Assembly: GCF_002252445.1 (NCBI RefSeq)
Contig: NZ_NNRJ01000019.1
Coordinates: forward strand, 124,001 to 188,000
Origin: Brucella thiophenivorans
GTDB taxonomy: Bacteria; Pseudomonadota; Alphaproteobacteria; Rhizobiales; Rhizobiaceae
Length of the DNA stretch: 64,000 nucleotides
Direction of reading: 5' to 3'
Part shown: piece by piece, positions 27,571 to 38,207 of the stretch
Numbering within the stretch: position 1 is the stretch's first letter
Layout: each line of letters starts with the position of its first letter
Notes under the pieces: model-generated
Told to the model about the DNA's origin: nothing
What the model saw: the letters and a program-made list of their open reading frames with translations, nothing else
Databases searched by the model: none
Position numbers and translations under genes: made by a program

Positions 27571-28972
27571 TTTGATTTCCTTTCGCCAGGGCCTTTGGCT
27601 CTAATAAGGGGGCATCTGTAGAGGGAGGCTTCATAAGAGGATGGCTGTCCACAACGCCGCCGGGCAGAAGTGCCGGAAATTGTGTCTGAGCCCAGCGGAT
27701 CGTCTGCACGGCAGGACTATTGATGAGGATTTTCGCTTGTGGGGAGGTCCACAAAACTTTGTCGATCAGATCATTCGGGCGATAGGGATTGTCTGCAATG
27801 CCATCACCGTTAAGATCAAAACCGGGATTGTCGCTCCAGTAATTGCCACGCCCTTCATGAGACCAGTCGAGATCGCGCGTGCCGACATATTTGACCTGAT
27901 TGCGGTTGTTGATGAAGGCATTGCCACTCATGGCATTGCCTTCTGAACCCGCAGTGAAATGAATGCCGATACTGCAATTTTCAAAACTGTTGTCGGTGAA
28001 TTTGTTCTTGTTAGCGTTGTAGATGAAAACGCATTTTTCTGGCCCAAGCCGTGTGGTCTCACCAACATTTGCTTTAACAACTTCATCAGTTGGAAGTCCG
28101 TGCTCGCCTTTCTGCACGCCAGCATCAAGCCAGCGGTCGACGGACTGCATTTTACCGACAACACGATTGCCTGAAACGACTGAACTGTTTGCATAATTGA
28201 GCAGCAGACCATGATCCCGGTCGCCCTCGGAGAGATTGTTCATCACCTTAAGACGATTGGTATACATAATCGCAAAGCCAACCGAATTGTTACGCGAGAT
28301 ATTGCCGATCACTTCGCTGCGGTCGGTGTACATATAGTGGACGGCAAAACGCACGTTTTCCATCAGATTGTCTTGGAAGACATTGTTTTTGCTTGCATTT
28401 GTGTAGATTCCGTCGCGACCATAGCGAATGGTGTTGCCGATAACTTTTGCTCCCGGCGCGTTCCAAACGGAGACACCGCTGCCAGTCTGCGTCATGCGTA
28501 CATTCCGTCGACCAATCACTTCATTGTTTCGCGCGATCGAATTCTCAGCGCCGTGCAAATAAATCCCGTAAAGATTTTCAATCAGGCGGTTGTTTTCAAC
28601 CACCGCACCCGTTGCGGTTCGTGCAACAAAAATGCCTGAATTGAGTTCGGGCATGTTTTCACCTGATCCACGCACTTCGAGCCCGCTTACAATCGCATCG
28701 GGGGCTTCGATCAGAATGGCATTGCCTTTTCCCAGACCGTCGATAATCGCTCCGGGTTCGCCGGAGAGTTCTATCGCCCGGTCAATGACAATCGATCCTT
28801 TGTGAATGCCAGCGGCAAGCCGGACGATGTCGCCCGGCTCGGCCGTTTCGATTGCCGCCTGCACGTTCTCGCCTTCGCCAACATTGATCTGCTTTGCCAA
28901 TGTGGCATCGCAAAACAGAGTTGCCAGAACGATGGTGAAAGTGAAGGAGAGATGCAGGCGGGGGATTGTCAT
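27563..28972 (-). CDS. nosD: NosD, periplasmic right-handed beta-helix maturation protein
   Basis: A 469-residue exported protein with a parallel beta-helix (repeated N-rich strands such as NNRLIENLYGIYLHGAENS and NTIRYGRDGIYTNASKNN). With NosF and NosY it is needed for the CuZ centre of NosZ. The frame is open to 29062, but ATG 28972 begins the signal peptide five bases after the nosZ stop and is the better start. Confidence 0.95.
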   Translation of the reverse strand: MTIPRLHLSFTFTIVLATLFCDATLAKQINVGEGENVQAAIETAEPGDIVRLAAGIHKGSIVIDRAIELSGEPGAIIDGLGKGNAILIEAPDAIVSGLEVRGSGENMPELNSGIFVARTATGAVVENNRLIENLYGIYLHGAENSIARNNEVIGRRNVRMTQTGSGVSVWNAPGAKVIGNTIRYGRDGIYTNASKNNVFQDNLMENVRFAVHYMYTDRSEVIGNISRNNSVGFAIMYTNRLKVMNNLSEGDRDHGLLLNYANSSVVSGNRVVGKMQSVDRWLDAGVQKGEHGLPTDEVVKANVGETTRLGPEKCVFIYNANKNKFTDNSFENCSIGIHFTAGSEGNAMSGNAFINNRNQVKYVGTRDLDWSHEGRGNYWSDNPGFDLNGDGIADNPYRPNDLIDKVLWTSPQAKILINSPAVQTIRWAQTQFPALLPGGVVDSHPLMKPPSTDAPLLEPKALAKGNQND

Positions 28973-28977
28973 GGCAT

Positions 28978-30894
28978 TCAGCTCTTCTTCGGTTCTACAA
29001 GCATACGTCCCTTCATCTCCATGTGCATGGCATGGCAGAACCAGGAACAGTAATACCACCACACGCCCGCCTTATTGGCGGTGAAGGTGACAGATGCGGT
29101 TGCTTGTGGCGCAACCTCCATATTGATGCCGTAGTTGATGATCGCAAAGCCGTGGGTCAGGTCTTCGATTTCATCAATATTGGTAACATAGACAGTGACT
29201 TCATCGCCTTGCTTGACGGTGAAATCGGTAAGACCGAAGGCCGGAGCGGCAGAGGTCATGTAGACGCGGACTTTGTTGCCATCACGAATGACTTCCGAAT
29301 CCACCATGAGATCGATGCCATCAGCCTCTGCCTGCTTCACAGCATCGGCAAACATCGGATCTTCACGGCTCCAGAAATTAACCGGATTGATCTTGGAGCG
29401 GTGGACAATGAGCGCGTCATGCGGTTCGGCAAAGCTTGGACCATCATGGACAATCTCCATGACATCACCGGAAATATCGATCAGCTGATCGTTTTCTGGC
29501 TTGAGAGGGCCGACATTGAGATAGCGATCTTTCGAGAATTTATTTAGTGAGATCAGCCATTTGCCATCGGCTTCTTTGGTTTGACCCATAGATGTGTGGT
29601 TATGACCCGGCTGATAATGAACATCGAGCTTCTGACGGATCGGATCGACCTTTTCGCCCTTGAAAGCGCGAACAGCATCTTCAATGTTCCACTTGCAGAT
29701 CTGGCTGTCGATGAACAGCGTCGTATAAGCATTGCCGCGACCGTCATAAGCCGTATGCAAAGGTCCAAGCCCCAGTTCAGGCTCGGCGACAACCGTATCG
29801 CGTGGCTGGATCTTGTCGTCGAACAGATCATCGAATTTGCGAACGTCAAAAACCGTGACGGTCGGTGACAGCTTGCCATTAGCGACGATGTGAATGCCAT
29901 CAGGGGCAGTATTGATACCGTGCGGGCTGTTAGGAACAGGAATATATCGGGTAAATTTAGACCCGTGACGGCCATCGATTACAGGCACGCCATTGGTTTC
30001 CTTGAACTCACCGTTGGCGACAGCTTCTTCGATGCGCTTGAGGTTGAATACGACGAGCCAGTCCTGTTCACTGCTCATCATTTCTGCAAGGGTGACACCC
30101 TCTTCGGAATTGTAGCAGGTCGCAAAGGCATATTTGCCTTGATAATCGCAATCGACATTATCCAGGTTACCATCGACCATTGCCTGCCATGCGACTTTCA
30201 TCGTGTCGCCATCAACCGCAGTGAAGATCGCATGATATTGTTTGGTGTCTGTCAGATTGCTGCCATCATTAGGAATTGGCGCGCGATCTTCACCATTACA
30301 GAAGACATAACCGGTTCTTGGATATTTCTGCACACGCAGACCATGCACGGTATGCTGGTTTGGCAGTTGAATGATCTTGTCGCATTTCATCACGTCAAGG
30401 CGGATACGGCAGACGCGCGTGTTGGCCTTGTCATTGGCGAAAACATAGCGACCGTCATAGGTTCCGTCAGTAAATGACGGATGTGGATGGTGTAGATCGC
30501 CATTATCGAAGATGCCGCCACGATCCTTCATGAACTCACGATCTTCAGGCAGCATACCCTCCAGCAGGATTTTTCGACTTTCGTTTGTCTGTCCCCAGCC
30601 GGTGGCACTGTCGCGATTGAAAACCGGAATTCGCATCAATTCACGCATTGATGGCAGACCGACAATACGAACCTCACCGGTCTGTCCGCTGGAGAAGAAA
30701 ACATAATATTCGTCAAGTTCACCCGGCAAGACCGTAGCCTTCGCGGCATGACCGTTGCCAGCTGCAAGTGCCGGTGTGCTGGTTCCTGCAAGCAGTGATC
30801 CAGCGATGCCACTTGCACCAGCGGCTGCTACGAAAGCCGATGTCCCCAATAATTGTCGTCTGCTAAATCTCGATTGCGTTGTTTCGTTTGTCAT
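28978..30894 (-). CDS. nosZ: Nitrous oxide reductase (clade I, Tat-exported)
   Basis: NosZ (638 residues) reduces N2O to N2 in the periplasm. A Tat signal ([20 protein letters not shown]) marks clade I. The seven-bladed propeller carries CuZ His residues in [24 protein letters not shown] and PGHNHTSMG. The C-terminal cupredoxin domain has the CuA ligands in [14 protein letters not shown]. All key residues are intact, so it should be functional. It is the second gene of the operon, 18 bases after nosR. Confidence 0.98.
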   Translation of the reverse strand: MTNETTQSRFSRRQLLGTSAFVAAAGASGIAGSLLAGTSTPALAAGNGHAAKATVLPGELDEYYVFFSSGQTGEVRIVGLPSMRELMRIPVFNRDSATGWGQTNESRKILLEGMLPEDREFMKDRGGIFDNGDLHHPHPSFTDGTYDGRYVFANDKANTRVCRIRLDVMKCDKIIQLPNQHTVHGLRVQKYPRTGYVFCNGEDRAPIPNDGSNLTDTKQYHAIFTAVDGDTMKVAWQAMVDGNLDNVDCDYQGKYAFATCYNSEEGVTLAEMMSSEQDWLVVFNLKRIEEAVANGEFKETNGVPVIDGRHGSKFTRYIPVPNSPHGINTAPDGIHIVANGKLSPTVTVFDVRKFDDLFDDKIQPRDTVVAEPELGLGPLHTAYDGRGNAYTTLFIDSQICKWNIEDAVRAFKGEKVDPIRQKLDVHYQPGHNHTSMGQTKEADGKWLISLNKFSKDRYLNVGPLKPENDQLIDISGDVMEIVHDGPSFAEPHDALIVHRSKINPVNFWSREDPMFADAVKQAEADGIDLMVDSEVIRDGNKVRVYMTSAAPAFGLTDFTVKQGDEVTVYVTNIDEIEDLTHGFAIINYGINMEVAPQATASVTFTANKAGVWWYYCSWFCHAMHMEMKGRMLVEPKKS

Positions 30895-30912
30895 ATTTCT
30901 CTCCTTCAGAAA

Positions 30913-33285
30913 TTAGTTCGGCGAACCGGAGCCGGGGAGGGCATCTAACGGCTGGCCTTTGACTGAAATAACGGGCTTGGCCGGGCCTTTGCCGCGTTCA
31001 GTCGTTGCCGCTACAGGGGCGTTGCGGGCTGCAAATTTTTCGCGCTTCACCCGGACCTGAATCATGTGCGGGCAGCGCTGGTCATCGTGATAAAGTTCCT
31101 GACAATGCATGCAGTAGATGCATTCATTCACATTGATCTGGCCTTCAGGATGGATTGCCTCGACTGGGCATTCTTTTGCGCAACGCTGGCAGGGCGAGCC
31201 GCATTCAGGCCAGCGCTTGAGCCATTCGAACATGCGAATACGGCCCGGAATGGCAAGGGCTGCACCAAGCGGGCACATATAACGGCAATAGAACCGTTCG
31301 ATGAAAAGTCCTGCTGTCAGCAGCGTTAGCGCATAGATAACAAACGGCCATTCCCGCGAGAATTTGAGGATGATCGACGTTTTGAAAGGTTCGACTTCCG
31401 AGAAAACTTCTGCGAGCGCCACCGAGTAAAGCGACAGGCCAAACAGACCAAGAAAGATGATGTATTTAACAGGCCAGAGCCGCTCATGCAGTCCCCATGG
31501 TAGCTTGACCTGCGGGACTTTCAACCATTGCGCAAGATTATTACTGAGCTCCTGCAAGGCACCGAAAGGGCATAGCCAGCCGCAGAATGGTCCACGTCCC
31601 CAGAACAGCAAACCGGCTGCAACGGACGCCCACAAAATGAAGATCAGCGGCGATGTAAGGAAAAATTCCCAGTTGAACCCGGTGATGAGCGAATTGATGA
31701 ATGTCAGAACATTGACGACCGATAGTTGTGCGTTGCTGTAGAAGCCAAGCCAGACCAGAATGAAAAGCAGGTAACTGCGTCGTACCCAGGTAAACAGGCG
31801 AGGGCGCCGTACGAGGCTGTTCTGAAAGAAGAAGATGCCGACAAGCACAAAGATAGCCAGTCCGGCAATAACCACATTGATGCGGTTCATCTCCCACATT
31901 CTGACCCAAAGCGGATTGTTTTCTCCGAATATGTCGGAGACCATGGCTTCGCCGACAGGCTGAGGCTGGCGGGGGGCTTCAGCTTTGGATGGCGCTGACT
32001 GTGCCACCGGTTTTGGTTGGGGTTTTGCGAGTAAATATGGTTCAGGCAGATTGTAGCCGAGATCGTAGCTGATATTCGCTTTGTCGCGAGCGTTAAAGCC
32101 GCGCTGCACAAGGAGCTGTATGTCCCAAGGCGTCGTGACATCGAATTGAAATCCTTCGGGAATTCGGAAGAGCGCAATATCGCGTAAATGCGGAGCACCT
32201 TCCGCCATGATGTCGCCGATGCGGGTGTGGTTCTTGTCGCGAAAGCGAATGCCCTGCCCATCCTGCAGGAGTTCGATGCGGTCAAATATACCGCCGCGCA
32301 CATAGCCCGACCCCTTGAAGGAGTAAGCGCCATCGCCCGCTATAAGAATCGCTTGTTGTCCAGGCTTTAGCTGCTTTTCAAGCCGTTCATAGGCTTCCTT
32401 TCCCAGCAAGCTGATACCAATTGATGGCACTGAAACGGGTGCTGCATAGAGCTGAATGAAGCTATCGGCAGGATCAGAAGTCTCCGCATTTTGAGCGGCT
32501 AGTTCCTGTTTTGCGTCACGGAAAGCCTCGGTAACTTCGCCAACGGTTAATTGCAGACTGCGCACGGAGCCATCGCCGATTAGCGTCTGCCAATCTTTGG
32601 GTTCTATGATTTCCATGTCGACAGCACGCGCAACGTCGGCATGTTCGACTTGTACTGGCGCATTTCCAAGACGACCACTGCGAATAAGTCCGACTGCCGA
32701 TCGCACCACACTATCGCCCATGACAAGCACGGTGACGGTTGCGCCGCTGACAATGTCGACCTGGGGCGGCTTTGCTTTGCCTGAGGCAACTGCATTGAGA
32801 TCACTATTGATCAACGAGTTGAGCGCTGCAACGACCTTAGCTTGCGGAATGCCGATCAGAACGATCGGCTCTTTGTGATCAACAAGTTTGATTCCGCGAA
32901 CCGCACCCTTGGCATCGATGCCCACAAGAATATGGATGGGTTTGCCGGAATAGCCGATCGAACTTGTGAAATCCGAATTCAGGTAAACGTAACCGAGGAG
33001 GTCTTTTCCCTTCATAACCGGAGCGATTGGTGGCTCACCTTGTGGCAGACCTACTTTATCGGCGCCGGGAAAAACTTCAGATATTTCAACGCCGTTCAGA
33101 TATTTCGATAAACCGGCTGAATGTGCAGAGAGCGTAAAAACTGCAAGCGTAACCAAGGCAAAAACAAACGCACGCAGCCAATCTGTAATGTAATATCGAA
33201 ATACCCGATGAAGCGGATGCGGAAAATGTTGGGCTTGTCTGTTACCGCACTTGAGGGCCCGAGGACTCATAATCCAAATATTCAC
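30913..33285 (-). CDS. nosR: NosR, membrane flavoprotein/ferredoxin-type electron donor to NosZ
   Basis: A 790-residue polytopic protein. The periplasmic FMN domain carries the flavin-linking Thr in VSGATVTVLV. Several helices then lead to CX3CP motifs (FCGWLCPFGAL and YCRYMCPLGA) and two [4Fe-4S] clusters (CQRCAKECPVEA and CIYCMHCQELY). It passes quinol electrons towards NosZ and is needed for nosZ expression. The start is GTG 33285 with CAGG upstream, or ATG 33270. An FNR/NNR-like box lies 76-89 bases upstream. Confidence 0.95.
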   Translation of the reverse strand: MNIWIMSPRALKCGNRQAQHFPHPLHRVFRYYITDWLRAFVFALVTLAVFTLSAHSAGLSKYLNGVEISEVFPGADKVGLPQGEPPIAPVMKGKDLLGYVYLNSDFTSSIGYSGKPIHILVGIDAKGAVRGIKLVDHKEPIVLIGIPQAKVVAALNSLINSDLNAVASGKAKPPQVDIVSGATVTVLVMGDSVVRSAVGLIRSGRLGNAPVQVEHADVARAVDMEIIEPKDWQTLIGDGSVRSLQLTVGEVTEAFRDAKQELAAQNAETSDPADSFIQLYAAPVSVPSIGISLLGKEAYERLEKQLKPGQQAILIAGDGAYSFKGSGYVRGGIFDRIELLQDGQGIRFRDKNHTRIGDIMAEGAPHLRDIALFRIPEGFQFDVTTPWDIQLLVQRGFNARDKANISYDLGYNLPEPYLLAKPQPKPVAQSAPSKAEAPRQPQPVGEAMVSDIFGENNPLWVRMWEMNRINVVIAGLAIFVLVGIFFFQNSLVRRPRLFTWVRRSYLLFILVWLGFYSNAQLSVVNVLTFINSLITGFNWEFFLTSPLIFILWASVAAGLLFWGRGPFCGWLCPFGALQELSNNLAQWLKVPQVKLPWGLHERLWPVKYIIFLGLFGLSLYSVALAEVFSEVEPFKTSIILKFSREWPFVIYALTLLTAGLFIERFYCRYMCPLGAALAIPGRIRMFEWLKRWPECGSPCQRCAKECPVEAIHPEGQINVNECIYCMHCQELYHDDQRCPHMIQVRVKREKFAARNAPVAATTERGKGPAKPVISVKGQPLDALPGSGSPN

Positions 33286-33333
33286 TTCAACCTGCCTGGC
33301 GCCTTTGGGGAAAAGGACGTCTATTTTTGTTGA

Positions 33334-33374
33334 AGTGTAACGATCTGCCCGCGGTCTTCTTTGTTCTGCATCAA
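33334..33374 (-). promoter_or_regulatory. FNR/NNR-type box and promoter of the nos operon
   Basis: On minus, TTGATGCAGAACAA (33374-33361) matches the TTGAT-N4-ATCAA consensus at nine of ten positions. A TACACT hexamer at 33339-33334 stands about 31 bases from the box centre, the spacing of an activator site at -41.5. This fits oxygen/nitric-oxide control of nosR. A second, less canonical palindrome ATTGA-N5-TCAAT lies at 33410-33424. Confidence 0.65.
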
Positions 33375-33424
33375 GCTAAAAAAAGTAGGCGAGATCAGTG
33401 CTTTGCCACATTGATAGTTTCAAT

Positions 33425-33846
33425 ATCGCCAGCTGTCAGGTGCAATCATCGCTTAAGCGGCAAGAAGCTGCGTATTTAAGTTGATTTAACTGTGATGGTC
33501 GCGACGCGCAATTCATTCTGTAATGCGACGGTAGGTTGGCTGTCGGTATTTCTGCCTTGTGGTGGTTTCGTGCCTTAGCCGGCCACGCCGAATTAATAAT
33601 GATGCGAGGCTATAGTGGTTGGGTGGTTGCGAAGCTGTGCATTTATCGTCGCCAAGCTGAATTTTCAGTTTGGCTTTCATCACAGTAGGTTCGGAGAAAA
33701 AGCGGAATAAAGATGCGTGCCAAATAACGACCGTTTCGTTCTTTCCAGTGCCGCGACTTGCCAGCCATTCAAAACCCACTTTGTAACGTCAATATGGGGA
33801 AAAGGCCATATAGTGCAAGGGGATATAACAATTTCAAAGGGGTAAG
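33425..33846. other. Gap between nosR promoter and tRNA-Val, no gene supported
   Basis: An open frame on minus at 33513-33779 has unremarkable composition, no ribosome binding site of note and no family resemblance. No repeat or RNA fold is evident by eye. Confidence 0.4.
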
Positions 33847-33922
<76 letters not shown>

Positions 33923-34251
33923 GACTGAACTTGTCAGCCGCTGTGAGAGCCGTTTAGGCAATTCGTTCGAAGAGTGCAAGCGCAAAATTACAAAAATGCA
34001 TTCTTTTTGCTTCTCCGGCTAAAATCCACAGGTTGGATCAATTTTAGCGAGTGGAGCTATCTCTATAAGACATCAGGAATTGTGCGATTTATCACCAATC
34101 ACGTGAATCATGATTCTAATTCGCCTGAAATTTGAACGCCTTCTGGGCGACGTGACCGTCTGTTGAAAAAAGTTGTCCAGATTCGAAAGTCTGTAAAAGC
34201 GTGGCTTTTCGAATAAAAACAAAATTCTTCTTTATTCTTCAAATCACTCGC
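33923..34251. other. Spacer between tRNA-Val and tRNA-Asp, no gene seen
   Basis: This AT-rich stretch holds the presumed tRNA-Val promoter (minus) near its left end. No coding frame or repeat is supported. Confidence 0.4.
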
Positions 34252-34280
34252 TTGACACTGGAAAGAGAACACCTTAAACG
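34252..34280 (+). promoter_or_regulatory. Likely promoter of tRNA-Asp
   Basis: TTGACA (34252-34257) and TAAACG (34275-34280) with 17-base spacing lie about 60 bases before the tRNA-Asp gene. Confidence 0.5.
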
Positions 34281-34341
34281 ACCGCTCACACCGAACGGAA
34301 ACGTCGGTAACTACCCAGCCAAATGGCTGAAAATGAAATGC

Positions 34342-34418
34342 GCGGGTGTAGCTCAGTTGGTTAGAGTGCCGGCCTGTCACGCCGGAGGTCGCGGGTTCGA
34401 GCCCCGTCACTCGCGCCA
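34342..34418 (+). tRNA. tRNA-Asp (anticodon GTC)
   Basis: A 77-base cloverleaf with acceptor GCGGGTG/CACTCGC (one G-T pair), anticodon arm CCGGC-CTGTCAC-GCCGG (anticodon GTC), T-arm with GGTTCGAGCC, discriminator G and an encoded CCA end (34416-34418). Confidence 0.97.
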
Positions 34419-34511
34419 TTTTCATTCAGAAAAAAATTCACACAATCTGAAGAAAATGGCGCACCTCGCGTTCTTTCTATATTTATCAAAATTCTGAGAC
34501 TAATCGCTAAG

Positions 34512-34536
34512 GCACTGTGATGTTTCAGTGCTTTTC
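34512..34536 (+). terminator. Possible terminator after tRNA-Asp
   Basis: GCACTG (34512-34517) pairs with CAGTGC (34526-34531) across an 8-base loop and TTTT follows. It lies about 95 bases after the tRNA-Asp end. Confidence 0.5.
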
Positions 34537-34598
34537 GTCGTTACGCGTAATTCGATGAATCAGATTTGATGGGCGCGATTCTGCGTGGCAGGATGATG

Positions 34599-34694
34599 CT
34601 ATTTTGCCTTCCGCTTCCACGAGAGATAAGCAACCGAAAAAATTCCAGCCAGAATGACCAGAACGTCGCCGCTTGCGAGAAAATATGTGCTCAA
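34599..34694 (-). CDS. Possible 31-residue single-helix membrane peptide
   Basis: From a TTG at 34694 with a perfect AAGGAG six bases upstream (34706-34701) the frame reads MSTYFLASGDVLVILAGIFS and then VAYLSWKRKAK before a stop. This is one membrane helix with a basic (KRKAK) end, so it should sit with its C-terminus in the cytoplasm. It resembles the design of regulatory small membrane proteins, but no family is recognised. The ribosome binding site is the main evidence. The longer open frame to 34796 adds nothing of note. Confidence 0.5.
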   Translation of the reverse strand: MSTYFLASGDVLVILAGIFSVAYLSWKRKAK

Positions 34695-34719
34695 TATTCT
34701 CTCCTTATCGAAGCATGTT

Positions 34720-35342
34720 GATTCTGTTCGCATGTCTAAGATGCGATGCGCGATGATTTTGAATTTTAGAGATGCGCCCCGTGTTAATGAAGGCACGTAA
34801 ACTTACCCATCGGCGCGCACGCGCCAAATTTTTTCAGCAATCGCGCAATTGGCAGCGATAATTTTCTGAAGCGGACGATGCCCTATTCATAGCGAACTGT
34901 TCCGAGGGGCAGGGCGTTGGCACGCTCTATTATATGCGATTTTTCGAAAGCCTGTTCAGGCGCTTGAGTGTCCCCAATAAGTTGCCTGGTATTTAAATCG
35001 ATTGATTCTACTGAACCGGAAATAGAAAAAGGCAAGATTTGGCCTTTTCCTCACGAAATTATGATGTTTTCATGCTAATTGAAGTTTGAGTAGCATATCC
35101 GGGCTTGATGGTGGCTCTTATTGCACATCTTGAACGCTCTATGCCCGCCTGATCGTGCTGGAGGGCTTGCGCTGGCGTGCATGCTGCGCTAACCGTCCGG
35201 CCAAATACTTAAGTTCGCACGGCATGCCCTTGAAGCTGCTTGAGGCGACGAGGTCGCAATAGATGCAATGTGTCGCATGGTGGTAAGCTCTAAAAAGCTT
35301 ATGACAGGCGGCGCAGCCTCGTATTCAAGCCGGATAAGGATC
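34720..35342. other. Long leader region upstream of nuoA, no gene supported
   Basis: About 0.6 kb with no convincing gene. A hairpin AAAAGGC/GCCTTTT lies at 35027-35048. The nuo promoter must lie in or near this region, but no clear -35/-10 pair was identified by eye. Confidence 0.4.
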
Positions 35343-35708
35343 ATGAACGAGCTTTTAAGTTCCTATTTGCCGATTGTCATCTTTCTCGGCATCGCAATGG
35401 TAATCGGTGTAGCCCTTCTGGTTGCGCCGTTTCTTGTCGCGTACAGACAGCCAGACCCGGAAAAGCTTTCAGCTTACGAGTGTGGCTTCAATGCCTTTGA
35501 TGACGCTCGCATGAAATTCGACATCCGTTTCTATCTGGTGTCGATTCTCTTCATTATCTTCGATCTCGAAGTCGCCTTCCTGTTCCCATGGGCTGTGTCC
35601 TTTGGTGAAATCGGTTGGTTCGGTTTCCTTTCGATGATGCTTTTCCTTGGTGTGTTGACCATCGGCTTCATCTATGAATGGAAGAAGGGAGCCCTCGAAT
35701 GGGATTAA
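35343..35708 (+). CDS. nuoA: NADH-quinone oxidoreductase subunit A
   Basis: NuoA (121 residues) is a three-helix membrane subunit of complex [22 protein letters not shown] carries the conserved Cys loop near the quinone site, followed by [20 protein letters not shown]. The frame opens at 35268, but ATG 35343 with AAGGA upstream fits the family. It is the first gene of nuoA-N and overlaps nuoB by ten bases. Confidence 0.97.
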   Translation: MNELLSSYLPIVIFLGIAMVIGVALLVAPFLVAYRQPDPEKLSAYECGFNAFDDARMKFDIRFYLVSILFIIFDLEVAFLFPWAVSFGEIGWFGFLSMMLFLGVLTIGFIYEWKKGALEWD

Positions 35709-36292
35709 CCGGCACAAATCAAGCGTCTGGATCGACACTCATTGCTCCGCAGCCAAAAGGCATTCTTGACCCGCGCACGGGCAAGCCTGTTGGTTCCGAT
35801 GATGCGTTTTTCAACGATCTGAACAGCGAACTGTCCGATAAGGGTTTCATCGTCACATCTGCTGACGCTCTTGTTACCTGGGCACGTACTGGCTCACTGA
35901 TGTGGATGACCTTTGGTCTTGCATGCTGCGCTGTGGAAATGATGCATATTTCTATGCCGCGCTATGATGCTGAGCGCTTTGGTATTGCGCCGCGTGCGTC
36001 TCCGCGTCAGTCCGACGTTATGATCGTCGCAGGCACCTTGACCAACAAGATGGCTCCGGCTTTGCGTAAGGTCTATGATCAAATGCCAGAGCCGCGTTAT
36101 GTCATTTCGATGGGATCCTGTGCAAACGGCGGCGGCTATTACCACTACTCTTATTCTGTGGTGCGTGGCTGTGACCGCGTTGTTCCGGTCGATATCTATG
36201 TGCCGGGCTGTCCTCCGACGGCTGAGGCGCTGCTTTATGGCATTCTTATGCTTCAGAAGAAGATCCGCCGCACAGGTACGATCGAGCGCTAA
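35699..36292 (+). CDS. nuoB: NADH-quinone oxidoreductase subunit B
   Basis: NuoB (197 residues) carries cluster N2, the last iron-sulfur centre before quinone. The ligands are visible in [27 protein letters not shown] and [15 protein letters not shown]. The ATG at 35699 lies inside the nuoA tail. The N-terminal 35 residues are a poorly conserved extension normal for alphaproteobacteria. Confidence 0.98.
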   Translation: MGLTGTNQASGSTLIAPQPKGILDPRTGKPVGSDDAFFNDLNSELSDKGFIVTSADALVTWARTGSLMWMTFGLACCAVEMMHISMPRYDAERFGIAPRASPRQSDVMIVAGTLTNKMAPALRKVYDQMPEPRYVISMGSCANGGGYYHYSYSVVRGCDRVVPVDIYVPGCPPTAEALLYGILMLQKKIRRTGTIER

Positions 36293-36387
36293 GCGGGCCT
36301 CTGTGTCTGAATTGTGCAAGAAGGTTTGTTAGAAATCGATCTGTTTTCCCAAGGATGGATCGGGGTCTAAAAAAGGAAGTTAGAGAT

Positions 36388-36996
36388 ATGAGCGAAGAAG
36401 CTCTTGGTGAACTTTCCGGCTATATCAAGGAACGTCTCGGCGATGCAATCGAAGAGGCGAAGCTGGCCTATGGCGAGCTTACGCTGTCTGTTCCGGTTGA
36501 AAGTCTAATTAATGTTCTGACGTTCCTGCGCGATGACGTACAGTGCCAGTTCATTAATTTGACGGATATTTCCGGCGTTGATTATCCACAGCGCGCCAAG
36601 CGTTTTGACGTTGTTTATCAGTTCCTTTCACCACGCCAGAACTTGCGCATTCGTGTGAAGGTTCAGGCTGATGAGGACACGCTGGTTCCTTCTGCTGTGT
36701 CAGTTTTTGTCGGCGCTGAGTGGTTCGAGCGCGAAGCCTACGACATGTATGGCATTCTGTTCTCTGGCCACCCCGATCTGCGTCGTATTTTGACCGACTA
36801 CGGTTTTGAAGGTCATCCACTGCGCAAAGACTTCCCGACCACTGGTTTCGTTGAAGTTCGTTACAGCGATGAAGCCAAGCGCGTCATTTATGAGCCTGTC
36901 ATGCTGCGACAGGAATTCCGCAATTTTGACTTTCTTTCGCCATGGGAAGGGACGGATTACGTCCTGCCGGGCGATGAAAAAGCCAAGACGAACTGA
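36388..36996 (+). CDS. nuoC: NADH-quinone oxidoreductase subunit C
   Basis: NuoC (202 residues) is a peripheral-arm subunit near the quinone module. [40 protein letters not shown] and [17 protein letters not shown] are typical. Subunits C and D are separate here, unlike the fused form of E. coli. ATG 36388 is chosen over an upstream start at 36355, with GGAAG upstream. Confidence 0.97.
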   Translation: MSEEALGELSGYIKERLGDAIEEAKLAYGELTLSVPVESLINVLTFLRDDVQCQFINLTDISGVDYPQRAKRFDVVYQFLSPRQNLRIRVKVQADEDTLVPSAVSVFVGAEWFEREAYDMYGILFSGHPDLRRILTDYGFEGHPLRKDFPTTGFVEVRYSDEAKRVIYEPVMLRQEFRNFDFLSPWEGTDYVLPGDEKAKTN

Positions 36997-37013
36997 GCGA
37001 CAGGAAGCTAAAC

Positions 37014-38207
37014 ATGGCTGAGACTCAGGTCCGCAACTTTAATATTAACTTTGGTCCGCAGCATCCTGCTGCGCACGGTGTTTTGCGTCTTGTTCTTGAA
37101 CTTGACGGTGAAGTCGTGGAACGCGTTGATCCGCATATCGGTCTGCTGCATCGCGGTACCGAAAAGCTGATGGAGACGAAGACCTATCTTCAGGCTTTGC
37201 CTTATCTCGACCGCCTCGACTACGTGGCGCCGATGAATCAGGAACACGCCTATGCACTGGCCGTCGAGCGTCTGCTTGGCATTACCGTGCCGAAGCGTGG
37301 TCAGCTGATCCGTGTTCTTTTCTCGGAAATCGGACGTATTCTGAACCACATTCTGAACGTGACTACTCAGGCCATGGACGTTGGTGCATTGACACCGCCG
37401 CTCTGGGGCTTTGAGGAACGCGAAAAACTGATGGTGTTCTATGAACGCGCTTGTGGCGCACGTATGCACGCAGCCTATTTCCGTCCGGGTGGCGTTCATC
37501 AGGATCTGCCAGATCAGCTGATTGAAGATATTGGCAAATGGATCGATCCGTTTCTTTCCACGACGCTGACAAACCTCGACAATCTGATCACGCCTAACCG
37601 TATTTTCAAGCAGCGTAACGTCGATATCGGTGTTGTAACGCTTGAAGACGCATGGGCATGGGGCTTCTCGGGCGTCATGGTTCGTGGTTCGGGTGCAGCA
37701 TGGGATCTGCGCAAGTCGCAGCCTTATGAATGCTACAACGAAATGGAATTCGATATTCCAATCGGTAAGAACGGTGACTGCTATGACCGTTACCTGATCC
37801 GTATGGAAGAAATGCGCCAATCGGCTCGCATTATGCGCCAGTGCGTTGATCTTTTGCTCGGCAAGGAACGCGTTGGTCCAGTTTCCAACACCGACAACAA
37901 GATTGTGCCGCCAAAGCGCGGCGAGATGAAGCGCTCGATGGAAGCGCTCATCCATCACTTCAAGCTTTACACGGAAGGCTATCACGTGCCTGCCGGTGAA
38001 GTTTACGCAGCAGTCGAAGCGCCAAAGGGTGAATTTGGTGTCTTCCTCGTATCGGATGGCTCCAACAAGCCATACCGCTGCAAGCTGCGCGCGCCGGGCT
38101 TTGCCCATCTTCAGGCCATGGATTTCCTGTGTCGCGGTCACATGTTGGCCGACGTTTCGGCAATTCTTGGCTCGCTCGATATTGTGTTTGGTGAGGTTGA
38201 CCGCTGA
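37014..38207 (+). CDS. nuoD: NADH-quinone oxidoreductase subunit D
   Basis: NuoD (397 residues) forms the quinone-binding cavity with Nuo[35 protein letters not shown] and the C-terminal [11 protein letters not shown] are diagnostic. The stop shares one base with the nuoE start (TGATG). The long reading frame on the opposite strand (37008-38141) is a shadow. Confidence 0.98.
   Translation: MAETQVRNFNINFGPQHPAAHGVLRLVLELDGEVVERVDPHIGLLHRGTEKLMETKTYLQALPYLDRLDYVAPMNQEHAYALAVERLLGITVPKRGQLIRVLFSEIGRILNHILNVTTQAMDVGALTPPLWGFEEREKLMVFYERACGARMHAAYFRPGGVHQDLPDQLIEDIGKWIDPFLSTTLTNLDNLITPNRIFKQRNVDIGVVTLEDAWAWGFSGVMVRGSGAAWDLRKSQPYECYNEMEFDIPIGKNGDCYDRYLIRMEEMRQSARIMRQCVDLLLGKERVGPVSNTDNKIVPPKRGEMKRSMEALIHHFKLYTEGYHVPAGEVYAAVEAPKGEFGVFLVSDGSNKPYRCKLRAPGFAHLQAMDFLCRGHMLADVSAILGSLDIVFGEVDR

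Noticed and set aside
33513-33779. 88-codon minus frame between nosR and tRNA-Val
   Set aside because: There is no clear ribosome binding site, composition is arginine- and threonine-biased and no family is recognised.
37008-38141. Long (377-codon) minus-strand frame opposite nuoD
   Set aside because: It is a shadow of the strongly conserved nuoD frame. Composition is His/Cys/Arg-rich and matches no family. Similar shadows occur opposite plsX, fabH, nuoG and dnaE.
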